Below, piece by piece: positions 23,585 to 32,400 of a stretch of DNA of 54,113 bases. The notes under the pieces were generated by a model. The model did not search any database. It was given only the letters and a program-made list of their open reading frames with translations, and was not told the origin of the DNA. The translations under genes and the position numbers were made by a program. This DNA is from a bacterium (GTDB lineage Bacteria > Bacillota > Clostridia > Oscillospirales > Oscillospiraceae): NCBI GenBank assembly GCA_029009095.1, contig JAQXJT010000004.1:1-54113 (forward strand), in the 5' to 3' direction. Numbering within the stretch: position 1 is the stretch's first letter; each line of letters begins with the position of its first letter.

Positions 23585-25018
23585 ATGAAGGAAGTGCTTG
23601 TGAATAATTTTCTGGCCCTGGCCGCCATCCCCCGTCCCACCTTCCACGAGGAGGCCGTGGGGCGCTATCTCTGCGAGCGCGCCGCCGCCCGCGGTCTCTC
23701 CGCGCGGCGGGACGCCGTGGGCAATGTGATCGTGGACCGTCCCGCCGCCCCGGGACTTGAGGAGCTGCCCCGGGTCATCCTCCAGTCCCACATGGACATG
23801 GTGGCCGTGGCCCGGGAGGGCAGCGGCTGGAACGGGGAGAAGGACGCCGTCACCGTGCTGCGGGAGGGCGACACCCTCCGGGCGGCGGACTCCTCGCTGG
23901 GTGCGGACGATGGGGCCGGTATCGCCGTGATCCTCGCCCTGCTGGAGGACGAGTCCCTCCGCTGCGGGCCGCTGCGGGCCATTTTCACCGTGGACGAGGA
24001 GCAGACCATGTCCGGTGCCCGGGGGCTTGACCCCGCCGAGCTGGACGGGAAATACCTCCTCAACCTCGACTGGGAGGAGGGCGGCGTGCTCTGCTGCTCC
24101 AGCGCGGGCAGCGACCTCATCCGCTGCACGCTCCCCTGCAAGCGCAGCCCCGCCGCCGGGCGAGTGTACACGCTGGCCGTGGGTGGGCTGTTGGGCGGCC
24201 ACTCCGGCATGGACATCCACAAGGGCCGCGCCAACGCCATCCGGGTGCTGGGCGCCATGCTCTTCGAGCTGCTGGAGGGCGGAGAGCCCCTGCGCATTGC
24301 CTCCATGGAGGGCGGCGTGGCCTCCAACGCCATTCCCGCCCGTGCGGAGGCCGTGGTCTGCGTGGCGGAAGAGGCGGGCGGGGAGTTCCCTGAAAAGCTC
24401 CGCGACGCCTTTGCCCGGCAGAAGGCCGCCTACGCCGGGGTGGACGGGGGCATGACGCTCACCGTCACGGAGAGCGCCGGGCCCTGCGAGGCCATCGGGC
24501 AGGAGGAGAGTCTCTCCCTCTGCCGCTATCTGAAGACCGCGCCCATCGGCGTGTTCGGCGTGACCCCCGTGGACGAGAGCGTGGTGGAGAGCTCCGCCAA
24601 CCTCAGCGAGGTGCATTTTACCCCCAACGCCATCCTCATCGATGTGCTGCAGCGCAGCTGCGTCAAGTCCTTCCTCTCCAAGATGCGCACCGAGTACGCC
24701 TACCGGGCCCTCCGCGCCGGGGGACGGACGGAGAATCGTGAGACCCACGCCCTCTGGGCGGGGCAGGGCGACGGCGGGCTTTACGACAGCTTCCGCCGCC
24801 TTTACCGGGAGCAGACCGGCCGGGAGCTGAAGGTGACGGCGGTGCACGCGGGGCTGGAGTGCGGCGTGTGGGCGCAGAAGAACCCCGCGCTGGAGATGGC
24901 CTCGCTGGGCATGGAGGTCCGGAACATCCACACCCCCGAAGAGACGCTGGATCTGGAGAGTCTGCTGCTCCTCTACAACATGGTGCGCGTATTTTTGAAG
25001 GAGATGGCCGGAGCATGA
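23585..25018 (+). CDS. pepD: Beta-Ala-His (aminoacyl-histidine) dipeptidase, M20C family
   Basis: 477 aa. A zinc di-/tripeptidase, cytoplasmic. Motifs: [16 protein letters not shown] (metal His and catalytic Asp), [19 protein letters not shown] (bridging Asp), [18 protein letters not shown] (catalytic Glu and ligand), and [18 protein letters not shown] near the end. [20 protein letters not shown] marks the lid/dimerisation domain. Length matches PepD. AAAGGAG precedes the ATG. Its TGA overlaps the mnmG ATG, so it heads a coupled three-gene unit with two tRNA-modification enzymes. Confidence 0.95.
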   Translation: MKEVLVNNFLALAAIPRPTFHEEAVGRYLCERAAARGLSARRDAVGNVIVDRPAAPGLEELPRVILQSHMDMVAVAREGSGWNGEKDAVTVLREGDTLRAADSSLGADDGAGIAVILALLEDESLRCGPLRAIFTVDEEQTMSGARGLDPAELDGKYLLNLDWEEGGVLCCSSAGSDLIRCTLPCKRSPAAGRVYTLAVGGLLGGHSGMDIHKGRANAIRVLGAMLFELLEGGEPLRIASMEGGVASNAIPARAEAVVCVAEEAGGEFPEKLRDAFARQKAAYAGVDGGMTLTVTESAGPCEAIGQEESLSLCRYLKTAPIGVFGVTPVDESVVESSANLSEVHFTPNAILIDVLQRSCVKSFLSKMRTEYAYRALRAGGRTENRETHALWAGQGDGGLYDSFRRLYREQTGRELKVTAVHAGLECGVWAQKNPALEMASLGMEVRNIHTPEETLDLESLLLLYNMVRVFLKEMAGA

Positions 25019-26886
25019 GACTCTACGACGCGGGCAGCGTTGACGTGGCGGTGATCGGCGCGGGCCACGCGGGCATCGAGGCGGCGCTGGCCGCCGCCAG
25101 GCTGGGCATGGAGACCGTCTGCTTCACCGTCAATCTCGACAGCGTGGGCAATATGCCCTGCAACCCCGCCATCGGCGGCACGGGCAAGGGGCATCTGGTA
25201 CGGGAGCTGGACGCGCTGGGCGGCGAGATGGGCCGGGCCGCGGACAGGGCCTGCATCCAGTACAGGATGCTCAACCGGGGCAAGGGCCCCGCCGTCCACT
25301 CCCTCCGGGCCCAGGCCGACCGGCGGCGGTACCAAGAGGTCATGAAGGCCACTCTGGAGCGGCAGGAGCATTTGCAGCTGCGGCAGGCCGAGGTGGTGGA
25401 CATCGGCGTGGAGGATGGGCGCGTGGTCTCCGTCACCACCCACACGGGGGCGGTGTTCCGCTGCCGCGCCTGCATCGTCGCCTCGGGCACCTATCTGGGC
25501 GGACGCACCATCGTGGGCGAGGTGCTGCGCACCTCCGGCCCCGACGGGCTGGCCGCCGCCACGGAGCTGACAGGGAAGCTGGAGGCGCTGGGGCTGCGGA
25601 TGCGCCGTTTCAAGACCGGCACCCCGCCCCGGATCAACGCCAGGACCGTGGACTACAGCAAAATGACCCTGCAGCCCGGGGACACGGACGTGGAGCCTTT
25701 CTCCTTTGACACCGAGGGAGGCGTGAACAACTGCGCGGTGTGCTACCTGACCTACACCAACGAGCGCACCCACGAGATCATCCGGCAAAACCTCCACCGC
25801 AGCCCCCTCTACAGCGGCGTCATCGAGGGCGTCGGCCCCCGGTACTGCCCCTCCATCGAGACGAAGGTCGTTACCTTCCCGGACAAGACCCGCCACCAGC
25901 TCTTCATCGAGCCCATGGGTCTGAACACCGAGGAGCTTTACATTCAGGGCCTCTCCTCCTCCCTGCCCGAGGAGGTGCAGCTGGAGATGATCCATTCCAT
26001 TGCCGGACTGGAGCACGCCCGGATGCAGCGCCCCGCCTACGCCATCGAGTACGACTGCGTGGATCCCACGGAGCTTTACGCCACGCTGGAGTGCAAGAAG
26101 GTCGCCGGGCTCTACGGAGCCGGGCAGTTCAACGGTTCCTCCGGTTACGAGGAGGCCGCCGTGCAGGGTCTGGTGGCGGGCGTCAACGCGGCGCTGAAGA
26201 TCCGGGGGGAGGAACCCCTCCTGCTGCGGCGCTCCGACGGGTATATCGGCACCCTCATCGACGATCTGGTCACCAAGGGCACCAACGAGCCCTACCGGAT
26301 GATGACCGCCCGCAGCGAGTACCGCCTGCTCCACCGGCAGGACAACGCCGACGAACGGCTTATGGGCATCGGGCGGCGGATCGGGCTGGTCAGCGAGGAG
26401 CGTTACGCGAAGACCGTGGAGAAATACAGGGCCGTGGAGCGGGAGCGGCAGCGCCTCGAAAAGACGCACCTGCCCCCCACGGAGGAGCTCAACGCCCTGC
26501 TCTCCGCCCTCGGCACCGCGCCGCTGGTGTCCGGGGCCTCCCTGGCCGACCTGCTGCGCCGCCCCCAGGTGGGCTACGCCGACCTGGCCCCCTTTGACAC
26601 CGCTCGCCCCGAGCTCCCCCACGCCGTGTGGGAGCAGGCGGAGATCACCATCAAGTACGAAGGCTACATCCGCCGGGCATTGAAGCAGGTAGAGGACTTC
26701 CGGCGAATGGAGAGCCGCAAGCTCCCATCGGAGCTGGACTACCTCTCCATTCCCGGACTTCGGATGGAGGCCCGGCAGAAGCTTCAGGACATCCGCCCGG
26801 AGAACTTCGGCCAGGCCGGGCGCATCTCCGGGGTCAGCCCCGCCGATCTGGCGGCGCTGATGATCTGGATGGAGGGACGGAAATGA
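25015..26886 (+). CDS. mnmG: tRNA U34 5-carboxymethylaminomethyl synthase subunit MnmG (GidA)
   Basis: 623 aa. An FAD protein that with MnmE modifies C5 of wobble uridine. Visible motifs: [20 protein letters not shown] (FAD fold), [49 protein letters not shown]-type sequence ([15 protein letters not shown]) and the C-terminal GMTARSEYR-type [18 protein letters not shown]. The ATG at 25015 overlaps the pepD stop (ATGA). No mnmE lies in the window. mnmA, which thiolates C2 of the same base, follows with another ATGA overlap. Confidence 0.97.
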   Translation: MRLYDAGSVDVAVIGAGHAGIEAALAAARLGMETVCFTVNLDSVGNMPCNPAIGGTGKGHLVRELDALGGEMGRAADRACIQYRMLNRGKGPAVHSLRAQADRRRYQEVMKATLERQEHLQLRQAEVVDIGVEDGRVVSVTTHTGAVFRCRACIVASGTYLGGRTIVGEVLRTSGPDGLAAATELTGKLEALGLRMRRFKTGTPPRINARTVDYSKMTLQPGDTDVEPFSFDTEGGVNNCAVCYLTYTNERTHEIIRQNLHRSPLYSGVIEGVGPRYCPSIETKVVTFPDKTRHQLFIEPMGLNTEELYIQGLSSSLPEEVQLEMIHSIAGLEHARMQRPAYAIEYDCVDPTELYATLECKKVAGLYGAGQFNGSSGYEEAAVQGLVAGVNAALKIRGEEPLLLRRSDGYIGTLIDDLVTKGTNEPYRMMTARSEYRLLHRQDNADERLMGIGRRIGLVSEERYAKTVEKYRAVERERQRLEKTHLPPTEELNALLSALGTAPLVSGASLADLLRRPQVGYADLAPFDTARPELPHAVWEQAEITIKYEGYIRRALKQVEDFRRMESRKLPSELDYLSIPGLRMEARQKLQDIRPENFGQAGRISGVSPADLAALMIWMEGRK

Positions 26887-27881
26887 ACGGGCGCGTGGTG
26901 CTGGGCCTCTCCGGGGGCGTGGACTCCGCCGTGTCCGCCGCGCTGCTCCAACGGGAGGGCTGGGCTGTCACCGGCTGCTATCTGGACAACGGCCTCCCCG
27001 GCTGGGAGGGGGCACGGCGGGCCGCGGAGGAGCTGAAGATCCCCCTGCTGCGCCGGGACATCCGGCGGGAGCTGGAGGAGAGGGTCTGCGCCCCCTTTGC
27101 CCGGAGCTACCTCCGGGGCGAGACCCCCAGTCCCTGCGTGCTCTGCAACCGGGAGGTAAAATTCCCCGCTCTGCTCTCCGCAGCCGAAGAGCTGGGGGCG
27201 GAAAAGATCGCCACCGGGCACTATGCCCGCGTCCGTGCGGGGCGCATCGCCATGGGCTGTGAGGAGAACGACCAGAGCTATATGCTCTGCCGTCTGGACG
27301 GCGGCGCCGTCAGCCGTCTGCTGCTGCCGCTGGGAGATCTCCCCAAGTCCCGCGTCCGGCAGCTGGCCCGGGACATGGGGCTGAGCGTGGCGGACAAGGC
27401 CGACAGCATGGACATCTGCTTTATCCCCGACGGGGACTACGCCGCCTACATCGAGAGCCGGGGCATCACCCCGCCCCCGGGGGACTTCCTCTTTCACGGG
27501 GAGGTGGTGGGCCAACACAGGGGCATCCATCACTACACCCCGGGCCAGCGGAAGCGCCTGGGCATCGCCCTGGGGAAGCGGGTCTATGTCTCCGCCATCG
27601 ACCCCGGGGAAAACACCGTCACTCTCTCGGACGACGAGGAGGTGTGGCGGCGGAGCATCCGTGTCCGGGACAGCGTGTGGAACGGCTCCTTCGAGCTGCC
27701 CCACCGCTTTGCCGTCCGGGTGCGCCACACCCATCACCAGAGCCCCGACACCCTGCCCACCGCCGTTCTGCATCCCGACGGCACACTCCTCTTCGACGCG
27801 CCCATCCGCGCCCCCGCTCCGGGGCAGGCGGCGGCCTTCTACGAGGGCGACGCGGTGGTGGGCGGCGGCTTTATCGCATAA
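26883..27881 (+). CDS. mnmA: tRNA U34 2-thiouridylase MnmA
   Basis: 332 aa. An ATP-pyrophosphatase that adds sulfur to C2 of wobble uridine. PP-loop: [16 protein letters not shown]. The catalytic Cys pair is in [13 protein letters not shown] and [29 protein letters not shown] and [21 protein letters not shown] are typical. It is slightly shorter than most MnmA (about 350-370). The PP-loop-proximal part is compact, lacking the usual CCS-type insert region. Translationally coupled to mnmG. Confidence 0.92.
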   Translation: MNGRVVLGLSGGVDSAVSAALLQREGWAVTGCYLDNGLPGWEGARRAAEELKIPLLRRDIRRELEERVCAPFARSYLRGETPSPCVLCNREVKFPALLSAAEELGAEKIATGHYARVRAGRIAMGCEENDQSYMLCRLDGGAVSRLLLPLGDLPKSRVRQLARDMGLSVADKADSMDICFIPDGDYAAYIESRGITPPPGDFLFHGEVVGQHRGIHHYTPGQRKRLGIALGKRVYVSAIDPGENTVTLSDDEEVWRRSIRVRDSVWNGSFELPHRFAVRVRHTHHQSPDTLPTAVLHPDGTLLFDAPIRAPAPGQAAAFYEGDAVVGGGFIA

Positions 27882-27932
27882 ACCCTCCTCCCGGCAGGGA
27901 GGACCACACCAATCTTCTCAGGGGGTACCCTT

Positions 27933-28688
27933 ATGAACGAATTTCTCTCCCGGGGGCGCACGCTGCCCGAAGCCTACCACCAGTCCCTCGTGCTGCTGCG
28001 CCGCGGCGGGGAGGCCGCGCCCTGCCCCGACTACCACACCACCCAGTTGGAGTGCAGCATGACCCTCTTCGTGGAAGAACCCCTCTCCGAGCCGCGCATC
28101 TCGAAGCTCTTCATCGGCGGCTTCCGGGAGCTGGAGCAGTACAGGCAGGAGATGCTCTACGGCATCCTGGACTTTGAGATCGCCCGGGGCAACTGGGAAT
28201 ACACCTACCACCAGCGCATGGCCGAGCAGATCCCCTTTATCCTCCGGGAGCTGCGGCGCAACGCCGAGAGCCGCCGGGCGGTCATCGACGTGCGGGACTG
28301 GAAGCACGACAGCGCCGAAGGCAACGAAAACCCCGCCTGCCTCCAGCACCTCCAGTTCTTCATCCGCGATGGAAAACTCCACGCCAAGGTGCTCTTCCGT
28401 TCCAACGACGCCTGCGAGGCCACCTTTATGAACGCTTACGCGCTCATCTGCCTGCAGGAGTCCCTGGCCAAAGAGCTGGGCGTGGCCGTGGGCAGCTATA
28501 CCCACCGGGCCAACAGCTACCACTGCTATAAGAAGGATTTCGGCCTGTTGGATGGTTATGTAAACCGAATTGAGACGGCGGAAGACCCCGACGAGCTCTG
28601 CTACTTCTACGAGGGCGACTGGGACGAGCTGATGAGCCTGGCCCGGAGCGACATCGCCGAGGCGGTGGAAAAACTGAAAAATTCCTGA
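27933..28688 (+). CDS. Divergent thymidylate-synthase-fold protein
   Basis: 251 aa. The second half matches the ThyA/dCMP-hydroxymethylase fold: ESRRAVIDVRDW (phosphate-binding Arg pair, 114-115), NPACLQHLQFFIRDGKLHAK (catalytic-type C136), LFRSNDACEATFMNAYA (RSxD 156-159; Asn167 at the dUMP-discriminating position) and ANSYHCY (H197, Y199). The canonical PPCH becomes PACLQ, and the N-terminal half is poorly conserved. Asn at 167 favours a uracil over a cytosine nucleotide. It could be a diverged thymidylate synthase or another folate-dependent nucleotide C5-methylase; the substrate is unproven. It starts 51 bp after mnmA and ends at its own terminator. Confidence 0.75.
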   Translation: MNEFLSRGRTLPEAYHQSLVLLRRGGEAAPCPDYHTTQLECSMTLFVEEPLSEPRISKLFIGGFRELEQYRQEMLYGILDFEIARGNWEYTYHQRMAEQIPFILRELRRNAESRRAVIDVRDWKHDSAEGNENPACLQHLQFFIRDGKLHAKVLFRSNDACEATFMNAYALICLQESLAKELGVAVGSYTHRANSYHCYKKDFGLLDGYVNRIETAEDPDELCYFYEGDWDELMSLARSDIAEAVEKLKNS

Positions 28689-28703
28689 CAGCGGGAGTGG
28701 GAT

Positions 28704-28739
28704 AAGCGGCGGACAGACAGTCCGCCGCTTTCCTTTTTC
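28704..28739 (+). terminator. Intrinsic terminator after the ThyA-like gene
   Basis: AAGCGGCGGAC (28704-28714) pairs with GTCCGCCGCTT (28720-28730), followed by TCCTTTTT. Confidence 0.9.
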
Positions 28740-28805
28740 CCTGCCGGGCGGGAAAAAGCGGAGAAAAAGAGCCATACTGTAGGGAGAAAGGTGGGGAGTC
28801 ATGAC

Positions 28806-29468
28806 ATGGGGAGGAAAAAGCGCTCCGCCGGCCGCGTTGGGGCGTGGCTCCGCCGCTGCCGGACGGACGCCGCGTTTCGTACGGAGCTGTCTTTATACGC
28901 GGGGATGGCCTTCACCGGCGTCTACGCCCTTTGTCTCTGTCTGTGCTCCTGGCGGGAGCAGTCCCTGTGGACGGGCACGCTGGCCTTTTACCATCTCTCC
29001 CTGTCGGGGATGCGCTGCTCGCTGGTGCACGGACTTCGCTCGGACCGGGGCGTGAGCCGCTGGAGAGCCTATCGCCGCTGCGGGGGGATGCTGCTGCTGC
29101 TCACCGTGGCCGTCTCAGCCATCGGGGTGCTGACCATCTCCGGCAGCCATGTGACCCACTATCCCTTCTCCCTGATCTGCGGCGTGGCCGCCTATACCCT
29201 TTACCGTATCGTCTCCGCCGCGCGCAACGCGCTGCTCTCCAAGACACGCCGGGAACCCGTCTACGCAGCCGGCAGCTCGCTGAGCCTCGCCGCCGCGCTG
29301 GTCTCCCTCTACCAGCTCCTGTCGGCCATCGTGGCGCGGTACGGAGACGAGGGGGGCTTCGCCCGGGTCATGGGGATCGCGCTGGGGGCGTGCATTACCG
29401 CGCTCATCGCGGGCATGGCCGTGCACATGATCCGCCGCTCCACCGCAAAGCTCCGGGCGTATCAATAA
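28806..29468 (+). CDS. Unrecognised multi-pass membrane protein
   Basis: 220 aa. A basic N-terminus (MGRKKRSAGRVGAWLRRC) is followed by about five transmembrane helices (roughly 35-55, 62-75, 97-116, 120-140, 155-215 as two). No catalytic or transport motif is recognised. The ATG at 28806 has GGGGAG 7 nt upstream; a GTG at 28791 is an alternative. It stands alone between two terminators. Confidence 0.65.
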   Translation: MGRKKRSAGRVGAWLRRCRTDAAFRTELSLYAGMAFTGVYALCLCLCSWREQSLWTGTLAFYHLSLSGMRCSLVHGLRSDRGVSRWRAYRRCGGMLLLLTVAVSAIGVLTISGSHVTHYPFSLICGVAAYTLYRIVSAARNALLSKTRREPVYAAGSSLSLAAALVSLYQLLSAIVARYGDEGGFARVMGIALGACITALIAGMAVHMIRRSTAKLRAYQ

Positions 29469-29470
29469 GG

Positions 29471-29508
29471 AAAGTCTCTCCCGCCGCCGGTTGGGAGAGA
29501 CTCTTTTC
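29471..29508 (+). terminator. Intrinsic terminator before the arsR-type gene
   Basis: AGTCTCTCCC (29473-29482) pairs with GGGAGAGACT (29493-29502), followed by CTTTT. Confidence 0.85.
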
Positions 29509-29511
29509 CTG

Positions 29512-29541
29512 TTGACAGCGGGAACAGGGGAGGGATATAAT
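29512..29541 (+). promoter_or_regulatory. sigma-A promoter of the metal-resistance unit
   Basis: TTGACA (29512-29517), 18-bp spacer, TATAAT (29536-29541). It directly abuts the operator at 29553. Confidence 0.85.
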
Positions 29542-29552
29542 GGCCTCAACAG

Positions 29553-29568
29553 TTGAGCAGTTGTTCAA
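29553..29568. promoter_or_regulatory. Probable ArsR/SmtB operator 1
   Basis: TTGAGCA-GT-TGTTCAA is a near-perfect inverted repeat with the 2-bp centre typical of SmtB/CadC-family operators. It lies 11 bp after the -10 box, where a bound repressor would block transcription of the regulator and possibly the ATPase. Confidence 0.7.
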
Positions 29569-29601
29569 CTATTTCAAAAGGAAAGGGCGGCGAAGAACGG
29601 C

Positions 29602-29964
29602 ATGGCCAGAAGAGAACAACCTCCCCTCTGCTCCAGCGAGGTGATCCACGAGGACTCGGTTCGCGCTGCGCGGGATCACATGACCACGGAGGAGGAATAC
29701 CTCTCCCTCTCCTCCCTCTACAAGATGTTCGGAGACCCCACCCGCATCCGCATCCTCCACGCCCTGTTGCCGGGCGAGCTGTGCGTGTGCGATCTGGCGG
29801 CGCTGCTGGGGTTGACCAAGTCCGCCGTGTCCCACCAGCTCAAGGCGCTGCGCCTGGGCAATCTGGTGAAGTTCCGCCGGGAGGGTCAGGTGGTGTACTA
29901 CTCCCTCTCCGACGAACATGTGGAAGAGATCCTCCAGATGGGCTTTGACCACATCCGCGAGTAA
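29602..29964 (+). CDS. ArsR/SmtB-family metal-responsive repressor
   Basis: 120 aa winged helix-turn-helix. MFGDPTRIRILHALL leads into ELCVCDLAALLGLTKSAVSHQLKALR (recognition helix) and the wing GQVVYYSL. Two metal-site types are present. The alpha-5 set is D104, H106, H117 and E120 with exact SmtB spacing (D-x-H-x10-H-x2-E), a zinc-type site. The N-terminal Cys10 with the CVC of alpha-3 (C61, C63) resembles the CadC thiolate site that binds Cd/Pb. Metal binding should release it from the two operators flanking the gene and derepress the adjacent ATPase. Confidence 0.92.
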   Translation: MARREQPPLCSSEVIHEDSVRAARDHMTTEEEYLSLSSLYKMFGDPTRIRILHALLPGELCVCDLAALLGLTKSAVSHQLKALRLGNLVKFRREGQVVYYSLSDEHVEEILQMGFDHIRE

Positions 29965-29997
29965 GGATGGGCTTTTTTTGCCCGATCAGTTGTTTAT

Positions 29998-30013
29998 TTG
30001 AGCAAATGCTCAT
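29998..30013. promoter_or_regulatory. Probable ArsR/SmtB operator 2, before the metal ATPase
   Basis: TTGAGCA-AA-TGCTCAT contains the perfect palindrome TGAGCA-N2-TGCTCA and matches operator 1 in half-site and spacing. It lies 39 bp upstream of the ATPase ATG, beyond the end of the repressor gene. Just before it is a GGGC-T7-GCCC hairpin. Confidence 0.7.
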
Positions 30014-30051
30014 TTAATTTTTTGAAATCCATTGAACACAGGAGACGAGCT

Positions 30052-32247
30052 ATGGAAGACAGGAAAGAAAAGACCTCTCACTCCCCGGAAACGTGCGAGA
30101 CCGTCTGCGACTGCGGCCATGACCATGAACATGGGCACGAGCATGAGCATGAGCATGAGCATGAGCATGAACACGGCTGCGGCTGTCATGACCACGACCA
30201 TGACCACGACGGCTGCGGCTGCCACGGACACGAACACGAGCACGACGACTGCTGCCACGGACACGACCATGACCACGACGACTGCTGCCACGGACACGAG
30301 CACGAGCACGGCGACTGCTGCCACGACGATGGCTGCGGCTGCGGGCATGGCCACAATCACGGCCACAGCCACGGGCGCATGGTGGACTGCGGCTGCGGCC
30401 ACAGCCACGGCAACGGGGACGACGGGGACGAAAAGAGGACGCTGATCCTCGGCGGCGCGATCTACGCGCTGGGCCTGGGCCTCTGGTTTTTCCACGGACA
30501 CGACTTTCTCGCCACTGCGGTGCTGCTGCTGGCGTATCTGGCGCTGGGCCTGAGCGTGCTGAAGACCGCCGTCACCAATATTTTCCACGGGGAAGTCTTT
30601 GACGAGTGCTTCCTCATGAGCATTTCCACTCTGGGCGCGCTGGCTCTGGGCGAGTTCCCCGAGGCGGTGGCGGTGATGTTCTTCTACCGGCTGGGCGAAT
30701 TTTTCGAGGACATGGCGGTGGGACGCAGCGAGCGCTCCATCGAAGCGCTGCTGGACATCCGGCCCGACACCGCCACGGTGCAGCGGGACGGGGAGTGGGT
30801 AGCCGTGTCCCCCGAACGGGTGAAGATCGGCGAACGGATGCTGGTAAAGCCCGGCGAGAGGATCGCGCTGGACGGCGTGGTGCTGGAGGGCAGCTCCTCG
30901 CTGGATACCCGGGCTCTCACCGGCGAAAGCGCGCCCCGGAGCACCTCCGTGGGCGATACAGCCCTCTCCGGCTGCGTCAACGGTGAGGGGACGCTGGTGC
31001 TGGAGGTGAAAAACGGCTACGCCGAGTCCACCGCCAGCCGCATCATCGATCTGGTGCGCAGCGTCTCGGAGAACAAGGCCCCCAGTGAGAACTTCATCCG
31101 CCGTTTTGCCAAAGTCTACACCCCGGCGGTGGTGGTGCTGGCTTTGCTGCTGGCGCTGCTGCCTCCCCTGCTCCTGGGCGGCGGCTGGACGGACTGGCTG
31201 CGGCGCAGCTTCGTATTCCTGGTGATCTCCTGTCCCTGCGCGCTGGTCATCAGCGTGCCGCTGACTTTCCTGGGCGGCGTGGGCGCAGCCTCCCGCCGGG
31301 GCGTGCTGGTCAAGGGCAGCAACTATCTGGAGGCTCTCTGCACGCTGGAAACGGTGGTTTTTGACAAAACCGGCACCCTCACCGAGGGCAGCTTCACCGT
31401 CAAGGGCGTCTACCCCGCCAATGGCGTGGAGGAAGCGGAGCTTCTCCGCTGCGCCGCGGCGGCGGAGGGCCACTCCACCCACCCCATCGCCCGGAGCATT
31501 CTCGCCTACTGCGGCGGGAGCGCCGAGCCGGTCAGCGAGCAGGTGGAGCTCAGTGGCCGGGGCGTCCGGGTCGTGCTGGAGGGCGAGAGGATCCTGGCGG
31601 GCAACGGCCGCCTTCTGGAGGAGCACGGCGTGGCCTTCGAGCCCTGCCCGGAGGCGGGCACCCAGGTCTATGTGGCCCGGGGCGGGCGTTACCTGGGGTG
31701 CATCCTGATCGGTGACTCGGTGAAGAAAGACAGCCGCGAAGCCCTCGATGCGCTGAAAAAGCGGGGCGTGAAGCGCACGGTGATGCTCACCGGCGACAGC
31801 GAGGCCATCGCCGGGAGCGTGGCCGGAGAACTGGGCATCGACGAATACGCCGCCGCCCTGCTCCCCGAGCAGAAGCTGGACTACATGGAAAAGCTCATGG
31901 GCCGCAGCGGCAAGCTGGCCTTTGTGGGCGACGGCATCAACGACGCCCCGGTGCTCTCCCGGGCCGACGTGGGCATCGCCATGGGCGCGCTGGGCAGCGA
32001 CGCGGCCATTGAGGCGGCGGATGTGGTGCTCATGACCGACGAGCCGGGCAAGCTGCCCGAGGCGCTGGACATAGCCCGGAAAACCCATCGGATCGTCATG
32101 GAGAACATCGTCTTCGCCCTGGGCGTCAAGTTCCTCTTCCTGCTGCTGGGCGCGCTGGGCATCGCCGGTATGTGGATGGCCGTCATCGGCGACGTGGGCG
32201 TGATGGTGGCGGCGGTGCTCAATGCCATGCGCATGATGCGCCACTGA
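30052..32247 (+). CDS. P1B-type heavy-metal-exporting ATPase (Zn/Cd/Co type) with His-rich tail
   Basis: 731 aa. Residues about 22-122 are a His/Asp/Glu/Cys tail made of HEHEH, HDHDHD and DDCCHGH units instead of the usual HMA domain. Then come the transmembrane core with SCPCALVISVPL (metal-translocating CPC), the actuator loop DTRALTGESAPRS, the phosphorylation loop FDKTGTLTEGS, STHPIARSI (HP motif of P1B pumps) and GDGINDAPVLSRADVGIAMG. CPC without a Cu-type signature, plus the SmtB-like repressor beside it, favours Zn/Cd export across the inner membrane. The ATG at 30052 has GGAG upstream; an in-frame start at 29998 would lie inside operator 2 and is rejected. Confidence 0.93.
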   Translation: MEDRKEKTSHSPETCETVCDCGHDHEHGHEHEHEHEHEHEHGCGCHDHDHDHDGCGCHGHEHEHDDCCHGHDHDHDDCCHGHEHEHGDCCHDDGCGCGHGHNHGHSHGRMVDCGCGHSHGNGDDGDEKRTLILGGAIYALGLGLWFFHGHDFLATAVLLLAYLALGLSVLKTAVTNIFHGEVFDECFLMSISTLGALALGEFPEAVAVMFFYRLGEFFEDMAVGRSERSIEALLDIRPDTATVQRDGEWVAVSPERVKIGERMLVKPGERIALDGVVLEGSSSLDTRALTGESAPRSTSVGDTALSGCVNGEGTLVLEVKNGYAESTASRIIDLVRSVSENKAPSENFIRRFAKVYTPAVVVLALLLALLPPLLLGGGWTDWLRRSFVFLVISCPCALVISVPLTFLGGVGAASRRGVLVKGSNYLEALCTLETVVFDKTGTLTEGSFTVKGVYPANGVEEAELLRCAAAAEGHSTHPIARSILAYCGGSAEPVSEQVELSGRGVRVVLEGERILAGNGRLLEEHGVAFEPCPEAGTQVYVARGGRYLGCILIGDSVKKDSREALDALKKRGVKRTVMLTGDSEAIAGSVAGELGIDEYAAALLPEQKLDYMEKLMGRSGKLAFVGDGINDAPVLSRADVGIAMGALGSDAAIEAADVVLMTDEPGKLPEALDIARKTHRIVMENIVFALGVKFLFLLLGALGIAGMWMAVIGDVGVMVAAVLNAMRMMRH
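30115..30411 (+). repeat. Low-complexity GA/CA-rich repeat encoding the metal-binding tail
   Basis: Degenerate hexamers such as GAGCAT and CACGAC, and a longer unit GACTGCTGCCACGGACAC present at least twice, encode the His-rich tail. Coding, in frame, and prone to length variation. Confidence 0.85.
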
Positions 32248-32304
32248 GTCACGGGGCTGCTCCCGGCCACCGCCGCCCGGGACAGCGCTGATAAGACAGA
32301 AAAC

Positions 32305-32340
32305 AGCAAAGGCGTGACTGCGAAAAGTCACGCCTTTGCT
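32305..32340. terminator. Hairpin between convergent ATPase and PIG-L genes
   Basis: AGCAAAGGCGTGACT (32305-32319) pairs perfectly with 32326-32340 around GCGAAA. No long U-tract follows on either strand, but its position between converging genes supports a terminator role. Confidence 0.6.
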
Positions 32341-32400
32341 GATCTCACTTTTGTGGAACAGTGCCCACGGGGGAGCTGCCCTTTTTTTGCTTTTGGAGCG

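Noticed and set aside
30010-32331. Long minus-strand open frame opposite the metal ATPase
   Set aside because: It mirrors the high-GC third-position bias and the His repeats of the real gene, has no ribosome-binding site, and its low-complexity sequence resembles no protein family.
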